From: DASYAN01 sp036501345
GTDB lineage: Bacteria > Chloroflexota > Ktedonobacteria > Ktedonobacterales > Ktedonobacteraceae
NCBI GenBank assembly: GCA_036501345.1
Contig: DASYAN010000203.1
Coordinates: forward strand, 1-10,044
Direction of reading: 5' to 3'
DNA: 10,044 nucleotides
Of the stretch, positions 1 to 6,375 are shown in pieces (within the stretch, counting starts at the first letter, position 1; each line of letters starts with the position of its first letter). The translations under genes were made by a program, and so were the position numbers. Under the pieces are notes generated by a model. The model had not been told where the DNA came from. It was given only the letters and a program-made list of their open reading frames with translations, and ran no database searches.

Positions 1-92
1 CTGCAGCGTTACTGATTATAACATTGCTGCTTGTTAATATCGGGGCTCGTAGCATCGGGCATGCCATTCAACGCAAAGTCATGTCTGCATAA
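1..92 (+). CDS. pstA: Phosphate ABC transporter permease PstA, C-terminal end (partial)
   Basis: An open frame enters from the left edge (frame beginning at base 3) and ends with TAA at 90-92. It gives 29 residues: a hydrophobic stretch (AALLIITLLLVNIGARS) followed by a basic cytoplasmic tail (HAIQRKVMSA). This is how PstA permeases end: a last membrane helix and then a short positively charged tail. The call rests mainly on position, because pstA normally comes directly before pstB, and here pstB starts 17 bases after this stop with its own ribosome binding site. PstA pairs with PstC to form the inner-membrane channel of the high-affinity phosphate importer. Too little is visible to confirm it by motif. 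Confidence 0.7.
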   Translation, partial: AALLIITLLLVNIGARSIGHAIQRKVMSA

Positions 93-108
93 CACATAAG
101 GAGAGATT

Positions 109-1017
109 ATGGAACACCTTCTGGGCACTTCGAGCCCCCTCTATATTCCACTAGGAGCGGAAACTAGCTCTATAAAGACTAGTGAGACGGAACAGAAATC
201 CGTAGTGGCAGTTGCTAAACAGGTTAGAGATCATACACTTCCAGCACAAACTCCTGATACCAACGCTAATATGAAGATTGATGTGCAGAATGCCACATTC
301 TATTATGGTTCAAAGCAGGCGCTTTTTGATGTGACGCTACCAATCCGTGAAAAGCAGGTGACTGCACTAATTGGCCCTTCTGGCTGTGGCAAATCTACTT
401 TCTTGCGAACATTGAATCGTATGAGCGATATTATTCCCGGCACGCGTATCGGAGGACAGGCTATACTTGACGGTTTCGATATCTATGATAAACGTACTGA
501 CGTGGTATTGCTGCGTCAGCGCATCGGCATGGTGTTTCAGCGTCCCAATCCTTTCCCCAAATCCATCTTTGAAAATGTGGCCTATGGTCTGAAGGTCCAG
601 GGGAGACCAAAGAAATGTATTGCTGAGGTAGTCGAGCAGAGCTTGCGCGGTACAGCTCTCTGGGATGAGGTCAAGCATCGTCTCCACACTTCTGCACTGG
701 GTCTCTCAGGTGGGCAGCAACAGCGTTTGTGCATTGCACGTGCATTGGCCGTCAAACCTGAAGTATTGCTGATGGATGAGCCCTGCTCTGCGCTTGATCC
801 CATCGCGACATTGAAGATCGAAGAATTGATTACTGCACTGGTTAAAGAGTATACTATTATAATAGTGACGCACAATATGCAACAGGCAGGCCGTGTTTCA
901 CACTTCACAGGCTTTTTCCTGAATGGGAGTTTGGTTGAGTATGCACCCACAATACAGCTCTTTGAACATCCGAAGCAAAAAGAGACAGAAGACTATATTA
1001 GTGGTCGCTTCGGCTAG
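109..1017 (+). CDS. pstB: Phosphate ABC transporter ATP-binding protein PstB
   Basis: This is the ATPase that powers the PstSCAB phosphate importer on the cytoplasmic face of the membrane. Visible motifs: Walker A GPSGCGKST (residues 89-97), Q-loop Q144 in MVFQRPNPFPKSIFENVAYG (a PstB hallmark), signature LSGGQQQR (199-206), Walker B VLLMDEP (219-225) and switch His255. The PstB core begins at MKIDVQNATFYYG (residue 55, base 271), so this protein carries an extra polar N-terminal segment of about 54 residues, against a usual length near 250-260. I keep the start at 109 because AAGGAGAG at 97-104 is a very good ribosome binding site and the ATG at 271 has none. It follows the pstA end by 17 bases, so it is surely cotranscribed. 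A phosphate-responsive regulator gene follows. The family call is secure; the role of the extension is unknown. Confidence 0.95.
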   Translation: MEHLLGTSSPLYIPLGAETSSIKTSETEQKSVVAVAKQVRDHTLPAQTPDTNANMKIDVQNATFYYGSKQALFDVTLPIREKQVTALIGPSGCGKSTFLRTLNRMSDIIPGTRIGGQAILDGFDIYDKRTDVVLLRQRIGMVFQRPNPFPKSIFENVAYGLKVQGRPKKCIAEVVEQSLRGTALWDEVKHRLHTSALGLSGGQQQRLCIARALAVKPEVLLMDEPCSALDPIATLKIEELITALVKEYTIIIVTHNMQQAGRVSHFTGFFLNGSLVEYAPTIQLFEHPKQKETEDYISGRFG

Positions 1018-1091
1018 GAGGGCCTTTATAACCTTTTGGTAACTACTAGCTACTCTTCATTCAACGAACCGCGATTTATCGCCATCGGTAG

Positions 1092-1129
1092 GGGCCCAAT
1101 TCCCGTGTGCCCTTTGGGTATTGCATCCG
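1092..1129 (+). repeat. Dispersed hairpin repeat, copy 1
   Basis: A 38-base segment that matches the reverse complement of 4953-4991 with five substitutions, all transitions, and one single-base gap. Its core is a hairpin, TGCCC-TTT-GGGTA (1108-1120), in which one A-T pair of the other copy is replaced by a G-T wobble, so the stem survives. It lies between pstB and the response regulator gene, 34 bases before the GTG start. It could be a REP-like element, an RNA processing or attenuation signal, or the trace of a small mobile element. Confidence 0.7.
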
Positions 1130-1162
1130 CCGTACCACCGCTGCAAGAGATAGGAGGTCCCA

Positions 1163-1906
1163 GTGGCGCGAAAAATACTAGTCGTTGACGACGAGGCTGT
1201 CCTGGCAGACACAATCGCTTATAACTTGGAGCAAGAGGGCTACCAAGTTATCACTGTAGCAGATGGCACCAGTGCTTTAAATGCAGTGCATAATGAGCAT
1301 CCAGATCTTATTGTGCTAGATATCATGTTGCCAGGTGTAGACGGCTTGGAGGTCTGCCGCCAGTTGCGCCGTGAAGACAGTACGGCTACGGTACCGATTA
1401 TTATGCTCACCGCCAAGAGCGATGAGATCGATAAGGTTGTGGGCCTAGAAGTTGGGGCCGATGATTATGTCACCAAGCCCTTTGGTCGCCGGGAACTGCT
1501 AGCTCGTGTGCGTGCCCTCTTGCGTCGAGCCGATTACCCTAGTACTACTGAAGAGCATCCATCTTCGCAAGAAAATGATGTGGAGTCGCAGCCTCTCAGT
1601 CGCAATAAGGAATTGGTAGCAGGACCACTACGGATCGATCTAGCCAGCAGATGGGTCAATTGCCGTGGGCAAGACTTGGAGTTACAGCCCAAACAGTTTG
1701 ACCTGCTGACCTATCTGGTACGCAATCGTGGCACAGTATTGACACGCGACCAGCTATTACACAATGTGTGGGGATATGATTATGCGGGCGACACGCGAAC
1801 GGTTGATGTGCATATTCGTTGGTTACGTGAGAAGTTGGAAGAAGATCCGGCGAACCCCAAGCTCATCCAGACAGTACGTGGTGTCGGGTATGTCTTTCGC
1901 TGGTAG
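1163..1906 (+). CDS. OmpR/PhoB-family response regulator
   Basis: A two-component DNA-binding regulator, 247 residues. The receiver domain (about 4-120) shows the acidic pair D9/D10, phospho-acceptor D53 in LIVLDIMLPGVDG, T83 and K105 in YVTKPF. The C-terminal winged helix (about 155-247) has the OmpR pattern LQPKQFDLLTYLVRNRGTVL, then RTVDVHIRWLREKLEEDP and VRGVGYVF. A polar linker of about 30 residues joins them, longer than in E. coli PhoB. The start is GTG, chosen because AGGAGG (1152-1157) sits five bases before it and the protein then begins MARKILVVDDE. Its place directly after pstB suggests a PhoB/PhoP-type phosphate regulator; that is inference, since the cognate kinase is not in the window. 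The next gene is convergent, 21 bases away, with no visible terminator between. Confidence 0.93.
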   Translation: MARKILVVDDEAVLADTIAYNLEQEGYQVITVADGTSALNAVHNEHPDLIVLDIMLPGVDGLEVCRQLRREDSTATVPIIMLTAKSDEIDKVVGLEVGADDYVTKPFGRRELLARVRALLRRADYPSTTEEHPSSQENDVESQPLSRNKELVAGPLRIDLASRWVNCRGQDLELQPKQFDLLTYLVRNRGTVLTRDQLLHNVWGYDYAGDTRTVDVHIRWLREKLEEDPANPKLIQTVRGVGYVFRW

Positions 1907-1927
1907 GGCATGCGAATATAAAAAGAC

Positions 1928-2425
1928 TTATGCGCTTTGTATTTCTTGTAACGCCCCTAGCAACTTTTGGTAGACGACATCTAGATGCTCCGGAATAACC
2001 TTAATATCGGCCAGTACCGGCATAAAGTTCGTGTCGCCATGCCAGCGCGGCACGATATGATAATGGATATGCTCAGCGAAACCAGCTCCCGCCACTTTAC
2101 CTTGATTGATCCCCATATTAAATCCATCTGGGTTCATCACCGTGCGTAGTGCACGCAAGGCCAGTTGTGCCTGGGCCATCAGTTCTCCCAGAGTGGTAGC
2201 ATCAAGCTGCTCAAGAGAGCCCACATGCTCATAGGGTGCAATCATCAGGTGACCATTATTATAGGGGTACAAATTGAGCATCATAAAACAATGCTCACCG
2301 CGATGGAGAATATGATGCTCTGAATCGCGATGTTCGGCAGGTTGGGTACAAAAAATGCAACCTAGCTTGGGCGGTGTTTTGGGTTCAATGAATGCCATGC
2401 GCCAGGGTGCCCATAAGTTTTCCAT
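1928..2425 (-). CDS. HIT family protein (AP4A phosphorylase/hydrolase type)
   Basis: A histidine-triad nucleotide-binding enzyme, 165 residues. The triad HIHYHIVPRW gives H119, H121 and H123, with H121 as the expected nucleophile that attacks the alpha-phosphate. The start MENLWAPWRM and the Cys pair C23/C26 (CIFC, probable zinc ligands) are typical of the longer bacterial and actinobacterial HIT proteins related to AP4A phosphorylase, rather than the shorter Hint type. The phrase YPYNNGHLMIAPYEH (53-67) is also family-typical. It is the second gene of an operon, 15 bases after the HxlR gene; its own ribosome binding site is weak (GAGG about 12 bases upstream), so translation may be coupled. 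Substrate is likely a dinucleoside polyphosphate or nucleotidyl conjugate; the sequence does not settle which. Confidence 0.93.
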   Translation of the reverse strand: MENLWAPWRMAFIEPKTPPKLGCIFCTQPAEHRDSEHHILHRGEHCFMMLNLYPYNNGHLMIAPYEHVGSLEQLDATTLGELMAQAQLALRALRTVMNPDGFNMGINQGKVAGAGFAEHIHYHIVPRWHGDTNFMPVLADIKVIPEHLDVVYQKLLGALQEIQSA

Positions 2426-2440
2426 GCAGAATTTAAGCCT

Positions 2441-2836
2441 CTATCCGTCTTTTTCTTTGCACACTTCTATCGCAGCGGTTGAGGAAGAAGGTTCCACCCA
2501 GCGCTCTGCCCAGGTATGAATGGCATCAATGACTGGTTTGAGCGCATGCCCTTTCTCAGTCAACTGGTATTCGACACGAACAGGAATCTGTGGATATACG
2601 ACGCGACTGATGATGCCTTCCATCTCCAGCTCACGTAAGCGATCACTGAGGACACGATCGGACAAGCGCTCAACTACCGCTGTTAACTCACAAAAGCGCC
2701 GTGGACCGCCCATCAGTGCATTGAGAAGGAGGCCAGTCCAACGTTTTCCAAGTATCTGAATTGCGTGTTCGTAACGAGGGCAGCACGTATGGCTTATGTC
2801 TGCTGATGCTATCTGTTCGGTTGGATTTGTAGTCAT
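2441..2836 (-). CDS. HxlR family transcriptional regulator
   Basis: A small winged-helix regulator of the HxlR (DUF24) family, 131 residues, near the usual 110-130. Family features: the leading cysteine in CCPRYEHAIQILGKRW (C18/C19), the helix-turn-helix phrase RRFCELTAVVERLSDRVLSDRLRELEMEGII (46-76) and the wing VRVEYQLTEKGHAL (86-99). In characterised members such as HypR, YodB and CatR, the N-terminal cysteine senses quinones, aldehydes or oxidants. Here there are two adjacent cysteines plus C49. It is the first gene of an operon with the HIT protein and faces away from the ModC-like gene. A promoter and palindrome just upstream suggest self-regulation. The family call is firm; the inducer is unknown. 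Confidence 0.92.
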   Translation of the reverse strand: MTTNPTEQIASADISHTCCPRYEHAIQILGKRWTGLLLNALMGGPRRFCELTAVVERLSDRVLSDRLRELEMEGIISRVVYPQIPVRVEYQLTEKGHALKPVIDAIHTWAERWVEPSSSTAAIEVCKEKDG

Positions 2837-2898
2837 GGCTAATTGCCTGCCATTTCCTGTCCGTTCGTAGAAAGGCCAGAATTGGGTAAACTAGAATG

Positions 2899-2916
2899 AA
2901 CACATGCTAATGTGTT
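2899..2916. promoter_or_regulatory. Palindrome over the HxlR start point, probable operator
   Basis: A perfect inverted repeat, AACACAT-GCTA-ATGTGTT, lies just downstream of the -10 box of the HxlR promoter and overlaps the expected start point. This is a typical place for a repressor site, and HxlR proteins commonly control their own genes. Which protein binds is inference. Confidence 0.5.
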
Positions 2917-2920
2917 ATTT

Positions 2921-2949
2921 AGTATACCACGCTTTGCTTTCTAAGGCAA
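2921..2949 (-). promoter_or_regulatory. Promoter of the HxlR-HIT operon
   Basis: Read on the minus strand, TTGCCT (2949-2944) and TATACT (2926-2921) are separated by 17 bases, a good sigma-70 type promoter. The start point would fall near 2914, giving a leader of about 78 bases before the HxlR ATG at 2836. Confidence 0.6.
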
Positions 2950-3006
2950 CTTTGGCTACATGCAAAAAGTAAGTATGCCTTACCTGCTTTGCTTCCTCCA
3001 AAAGCT

Positions 3007-3035
3007 AGACATTTTTACACGCTTCCTTTACAATT
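3007..3035 (+). promoter_or_regulatory. Promoter of the ModC-like gene
   Basis: TAGACA (3007-3012) and TACAAT (3030-3035) are 17 bases apart, each one base off the sigma-70 consensus. Transcription would start near 3042 and run through the two palindromes at 3070-3140 before reaching the gene. It faces away from the HxlR promoter. Confidence 0.55.
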
Positions 3036-3069
3036 AAAGAAATATGGCAAATTCTTTCATAAGCAAGGT

Positions 3070-3095
3070 CGTTATTAAAGGCTCCTTTAATAAGG
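3070..3095. promoter_or_regulatory. Palindrome 1, ModE-like operator candidate
   Basis: TTATTAAAGG (3072-3081) and CCTTTAATAA (3084-3093) are exact inverted copies separated by two bases. With flanking bases the element runs from CGTTAT to ATAAGG, close in form and length to the CGTTAT...ATAACG operator bound by ModE in E. coli (recalled, not searched). It lies downstream of the promoter at 3007-3035, where a bound protein would block transcription. Confidence 0.4.
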
Positions 3096-3096
3096 C

Positions 3097-3140
3097 TTTT
3101 CGTTATTAAAGAAAATGGCTTTTTTCTTTAATAACGAAAA
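3097..3140. repeat. Palindrome 2, 19-base perfect arms before the ModC-like gene
   Basis: TTTTCGTTATTAAAGAAAA (3097-3115) and its exact reverse complement (3122-3140) are separated by six bases. The same 11-base word CGTTATTAAAG also occurs at 3070-3080, 31 bases earlier and so near three helical turns away. Neither strand shows a U-tract after the stem, so it is not a classical terminator. In RNA it would form a long AT-rich hairpin. The ATG at 3115 lies at the edge of its loop. Confidence 0.6.
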
Positions 3141-3219
3141 AATCAAAGCCAAAAAGAGTAATGCAGAGGATAAAAAATATCATGATCGAGAGAGCTTCTG
3201 GAATATAAATCTGAAATCT

Positions 3220-4368
3220 ATGCTAGACCTATCCCTCGATACATACCTGAATACCTTCCATCTTGCACTCGATTTTCATGTAGACAAAGGCAAAACGACT
3301 GTGCTGCTAGGAGAGAGTGGCGCGGGCAAGACTACAGTTTTGCGGCTGCTGGCTGGCTTATTACATCCACAAAAAGGGCATATTACCCTTGATGAGCGCG
3401 TCTATTATGATAGCGAGCGACATATTGTCGTGCCTCCGCAGGAGCGGCCATTTGGCTATGTCTTCCAGGACTATATACTCTTTCCCCATCTCAGTGTGTT
3501 TGAAAACGTTGCTTTTGGATTGCGTGCACAGCATCTATCACGCCAGATCATTCGTCAGCGTGTTGGCGCGGTCCTGGAGCAGGTGCGCCTGGTAGGACTG
3601 GAGCAACGCCGTCCGGCCCAACTTTCCGGTGGACAGCAACAGCGCGTTGCCATTGCACGGGCCCTAGTATTACAGCCCCAACTTTTACTATTGGATGAGC
3701 CACTGGCAGCTCTCGACGTTCAAACGCGGCGTGAAGTACGCCAGGAGCTGCGTCGTATTCTCGAAGAGACAGGTATTACCACTATCATGGTTACCCACCA
3801 GTACCTGGAGGCGCTCCTCTTTGGACACCAGATCCTTGTACTAGATCATGGCAGCATGATCCAGCAAGGAGGACAGCACGAGCTACGTGCTACTCCTCGC
3901 TCTGCATATGTCGCTGAATTGGTAGGGACAAATTTCTTTCGTGGACGTATCGTTGGCTATGAAACAAATACAATGTGTATTATTCAATTGCCATCCACGT
4001 CCCATGGTGACGAAACAATTGAGATCGTTGCTAGTCTGAGAGAGCGCTCAGTGACCGAAACAGCTCCCGGCATTGGCGATGAGGCTTATGTCGTTATTGA
4101 TCCACATAGCATTACCCTGCACCGTACACCTCCAGAGGGCTCAGCACGTAATATCTTTAGTGGCGAAATCATGCAGATAATGCGCTTGAGCACGGCTTCT
4201 GGAGACGAAGATGGGCGCATGCGTATCAGCATCCAGCTAAATAATGCTCCTTCTACAGCACCTTTAGTTGCTGAGATTACCCAGACCTCTGCTGCACGCA
4301 TGGAATTATGTGAAGGGCAGCTGGTATATGCCACATTTAAAGCGACTGAGGCTAGCGCATATACATGA
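3220..4368 (+). CDS. ModC-like molybdate/metal-type ABC transporter ATP-binding protein
   Basis: An ABC ATPase of the molybdate/sulfate/iron branch. Residue numbers count from the earlier ATG at 3115; M36 is the ATG at 3220. Walker A is GESGAGKTT (66-74), Q-loop Q118, signature LSGGQQQ (170-176), Walker B LLLLDEP (190-196), switch His228. The phrases DSERHIVVPPQERPFGYVFQ (99-118) and LFPHLSVFENVAFG (122-135), and a C-terminal TOBE/Mop domain (about 343-416, with SARNIFSGEI and LVAEITQTSAARMEL), point to ModC. I choose 3220 because MLDLSLDTYLNTFHLALDF lines up with the start of ModC proteins, while the preceding 35 residues are lysine-rich and partly encoded by a palindrome. Neither start has a good ribosome binding site, so 3115 remains possible. 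No permease or binding protein lies nearby, so the partner is unknown. Confidence 0.85.
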   Translation: MLDLSLDTYLNTFHLALDFHVDKGKTTVLLGESGAGKTTVLRLLAGLLHPQKGHITLDERVYYDSERHIVVPPQERPFGYVFQDYILFPHLSVFENVAFGLRAQHLSRQIIRQRVGAVLEQVRLVGLEQRRPAQLSGGQQQRVAIARALVLQPQLLLLDEPLAALDVQTRREVRQELRRILEETGITTIMVTHQYLEALLFGHQILVLDHGSMIQQGGQHELRATPRSAYVAELVGTNFFRGRIVGYETNTMCIIQLPSTSHGDETIEIVASLRERSVTETAPGIGDEAYVVIDPHSITLHRTPPEGSARNIFSGEIMQIMRLSTASGDEDGRMRISIQLNNAPSTAPLVAEITQTSAARMELCEGQLVYATFKATEASAYT

Positions 4369-4371
4369 GCC

Positions 4372-4878
4372 CTATTCGTGTACTGTTTCGCTCTCCCATT
4401 TACAGGTCTCGGGAATAGCCTTTTTAAGCGTATCCGCCAGACCGTCCAGGTCGGTCACATCATCACGGTAGACGGCCCAGGCTTTGGCTTTCTGACCAGG
4501 AGCCGTGACTTTGCGGTAGACGATTACACTGATCCGTTTGCCATTGGGAAAGAATTCTTCCTTGATACGTGTCACATCTTCCCAGCACAGATCAATCGCA
4601 TCTCCCTTACGGTTGCGTTTGAAAATCCCGTCAGGACCGACAGTAATCGTAAAAGGAACAGGAGCAATAAGGCCCAAATAGTAGACAAAACCGCCAATAA
4701 ACAGCAGCGCTGCGATTGTACTCCCAATCACCGATGCATCATTGCGACTGCTCTGCTGGTAAACCGCAATCCAGAGCACAAGTGCAATAATGCATATTAC
4801 GCCTAAGATAGTGACTATGCGCTTAAACAGGCTCAGTCCTGGCCCAATGAAGACCTGCTCATTTGTTACTGAAGACAT
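4372..4878 (-). CDS. Two-helix membrane protein of unknown function, PH-like tail
   Basis: I do not recognise a named family. From the ATG at 4878 the protein is 168 residues. It has a short N-terminus, two hydrophobic segments (roughly FKRIVTILGVICIIALVLWI and IGSTIAALLFIGGFVYYLGL), then a soluble C-terminal part with the pattern FTITVGPDGIFKRNRKGDAI...LCWEDVTRIKEE...ISVIVYRK, alternating strands like those of bacterial PH-like or YcxB-type domains. That resemblance is weak. I choose ATG 4878 over the TTG at 4896 because GGAG lies six bases before it. The stop is three bases from the stop of the convergent ModC-like gene, so the two transcripts must overlap unless termination occurs inside coding sequence. 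Upstream lie the dispersed repeat and the rho stop codon. Confidence 0.75.
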   Translation of the reverse strand: MSSVTNEQVFIGPGLSLFKRIVTILGVICIIALVLWIAVYQQSSRNDASVIGSTIAALLFIGGFVYYLGLIAPVPFTITVGPDGIFKRNRKGDAIDLCWEDVTRIKEEFFPNGKRISVIVYRKVTAPGQKAKAWAVYRDDVTDLDGLADTLKKAIPETCKWESETVHE

Positions 4879-4949
4879 ATGATGCTCCGATAGCAAATTT
4901 TATCCGGACAAGAGAACAGGCAAAGAAAAACGAAGGTCCTCGCCTCTCC

Positions 4950-4995
4950 CAACGGACGCGATACCCAAAGGGTACACGGGAAATCGGGTCCGTTG
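4950..4995 (-). repeat. Dispersed hairpin repeat, copy 2, with 8-base inverted ends
   Basis: The element is bounded by CAACGGAC (4950-4957) and GTCCGTTG (4988-4995), exact inverted ends. Inside is TACCC-AAA-GGGTA (4962-4974), so two nested stems can form. The part 4953-4991, read on the minus strand, matches 1092-1129. It lies between rho and the next minus-strand gene, 31 bases after the rho stop; copy 1 likewise lies between two same-strand genes and in the same orientation relative to them. No U-tract follows, so it is not an ordinary rho-gene terminator. Confidence 0.75.
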
Positions 4996-5025
4996 TACTA
5001 TCATGCCTCCTGCAACTTTGCTGGG

Positions 5026-6297
5026 TTACATATTTTTGCCGAGCGTGGCCAGGAACTCAACATTATTGTTTGTCTTCGCCATATGTTGCAGCAGAGCCTC
5101 GGTAGCTTCGAGTGTACCTTTGCCGCTCTGCTGATCCGCCAGCGTCGAGAACATACGACGCATCACAACGACGGCACGCAGCGTACGATCGTCGAGCAGC
5201 AGCTCTTCGCGCCGTGTGCTGGAGCGGGTAATATCGATAGCAGGGAAGATACGGCGTTCGGCCAATCTGCGTTCAAGCACAAGTTCCATATTACCGGTGC
5301 CTTTGAATTCTTCGTAGATCACCTCATCCATACGGCTGCCAGTCTCAACCAGTGCGGTAGCGATAATGGTCAAACTACCACCATCCTCGATATTACGTGC
5401 AGCACCAAAGAAGCGCTTGGGAGGAAGCAGAGCACTGGGATCTAGACCACCGGAGAGAGTACGACCGCTAGGTTGCACGGCCAGATTATAGGCACGACTC
5501 AGGCGGGTAATGCTATCCAGCAGAATCACTACATCTCGTCCACCTTCGACTAAGCGCTTGGCACGATCCAGCACCATCTCCGCAACACGTGTATGTGCCT
5601 CGGTAGGCTCATCAAAGGTCGAACTGATAACTTCGGCTTTGACGGAGCGTTTCATGTCAGTGACTTCTTCAGGTCGCTCACCGATGAGAGCGATCATCAA
5701 GTGAGCATCGCTGTAGTTTTCAGTGATGGAATTAGCAATGGATTTGAGGAGTATAGTTTTACCAGCTTTCGGGGGAGAAACGATCAGACCACGCTGTCCG
5801 CGTCCGATTGGAGCGACCAGATTGACCAAGCGTCCTGAAGTATTTGAGGGACTAGTCTCTAGATCGAACATCTCCTTTGGGAAGATCGGCGTTAGGTTAT
5901 CGAAATGGGGACGGCGTTTAGCGATTTCCGGATCGACCCCATTGATAGCCTCAACGCGTAATAAGCCGTAGTACTTCTCATTATCTTTCGGTGGACGGAC
6001 CTGTCCCGAGATCATGTCACCCGTACGTAACCCAAAACGACGAATTTGCGACTGCGAGACATATACATCCATATTCCCTGGCAAGAAGCGCTCTTGACGC
6101 AGGAAGCCGAAGCCATCCTCCACAATCTCCAGCACACCAGCGCTAAAGATATTGCCTTGCTGTTCTGTATTAGCTTGAAGGAGTCGAAAGACGAGGTCTT
6201 GTTTCTTGAGGGCGCTGTAGCCGGAGAGTTCGAGGTCACGAGCGATATCACGTAACTCCGTAATTGTTTTGGTTTCTAACTCAGCTATATTCACCAT
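5026..6297 (-). CDS. rho: Transcription termination factor Rho
   Basis: The hexameric RNA helicase that ends transcription at C-rich, untranslated RNA. From the ATG at 6297 it has 423 residues, close to 419 in E. coli. The N-terminal helical domain begins MVNIAELETKTITELRDIAR; the cold-shock RNA-binding domain contains VLEIVEDGFGFLR; the ATPase core has Walker A PPKAGKT (175-181), GERPEEVTDM, Walker B DVVILLDSITR (255-265), the Q-loop PSGRTLSGGLD and the R-loop GTGN. I prefer 6297 over the ATG at 6330 because the protein then begins as other Rho proteins do. Neither start has a close ribosome binding site; a strong one at 6367-6373 instead precedes a short overlapping frame. The leader is long and C-rich, which suits the self-attenuation known for rho in E. 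coli. The insertion-rich N-terminus of actinobacterial Rho is absent. Confidence 0.97.
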   Translation of the reverse strand: MVNIAELETKTITELRDIARDLELSGYSALKKQDLVFRLLQANTEQQGNIFSAGVLEIVEDGFGFLRQERFLPGNMDVYVSQSQIRRFGLRTGDMISGQVRPPKDNEKYYGLLRVEAINGVDPEIAKRRPHFDNLTPIFPKEMFDLETSPSNTSGRLVNLVAPIGRGQRGLIVSPPKAGKTILLKSIANSITENYSDAHLMIALIGERPEEVTDMKRSVKAEVISSTFDEPTEAHTRVAEMVLDRAKRLVEGGRDVVILLDSITRLSRAYNLAVQPSGRTLSGGLDPSALLPPKRFFGAARNIEDGGSLTIIATALVETGSRMDEVIYEEFKGTGNMELVLERRLAERRIFPAIDITRSSTRREELLLDDRTLRAVVVMRRMFSTLADQQSGKGTLEATEALLQHMAKTNNNVEFLATLGKNM

Positions 6298-6358
6298 AAT
6301 TGCGGCAGGATGCCCCAGAATTAAAGCCATGGGGTACGTCGCGATCGAGCGAACGCAA
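6281..6358 (-). CDS. Possible rho leader peptide, 25 codons
   Basis: A TTG at 6358 stands eight bases after AAAGGAG (6373-6367 on the minus strand), the best ribosome binding site upstream of rho. The frame runs 25 codons (MRSLDRDVPHGFNSGASCRN and five more residues) and stops at 6281, overlapping the first 17 bases of rho in another frame. Rho itself has no good site, so translation of this frame could deliver ribosomes to the rho ATG. E. coli rho has a leader peptide, RhoL, but I see no sequence similarity to claim. Alternatively the site could serve the rho ATG at 6330 at an unusually long distance. Confidence 0.3.
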   Translation of the reverse strand: MRSLDRDVPHGFNSGASCRNYGEYS

Positions 6359-6375
6359 TGCCGCCACTCCTTTCT

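Noticed and set aside
4993..5445. 150-codon frame opposite the end of rho
   Set aside because: It lies antisense to the conserved ATPase core of rho, has no recognisable motifs and is explained as a shadow of that gene.
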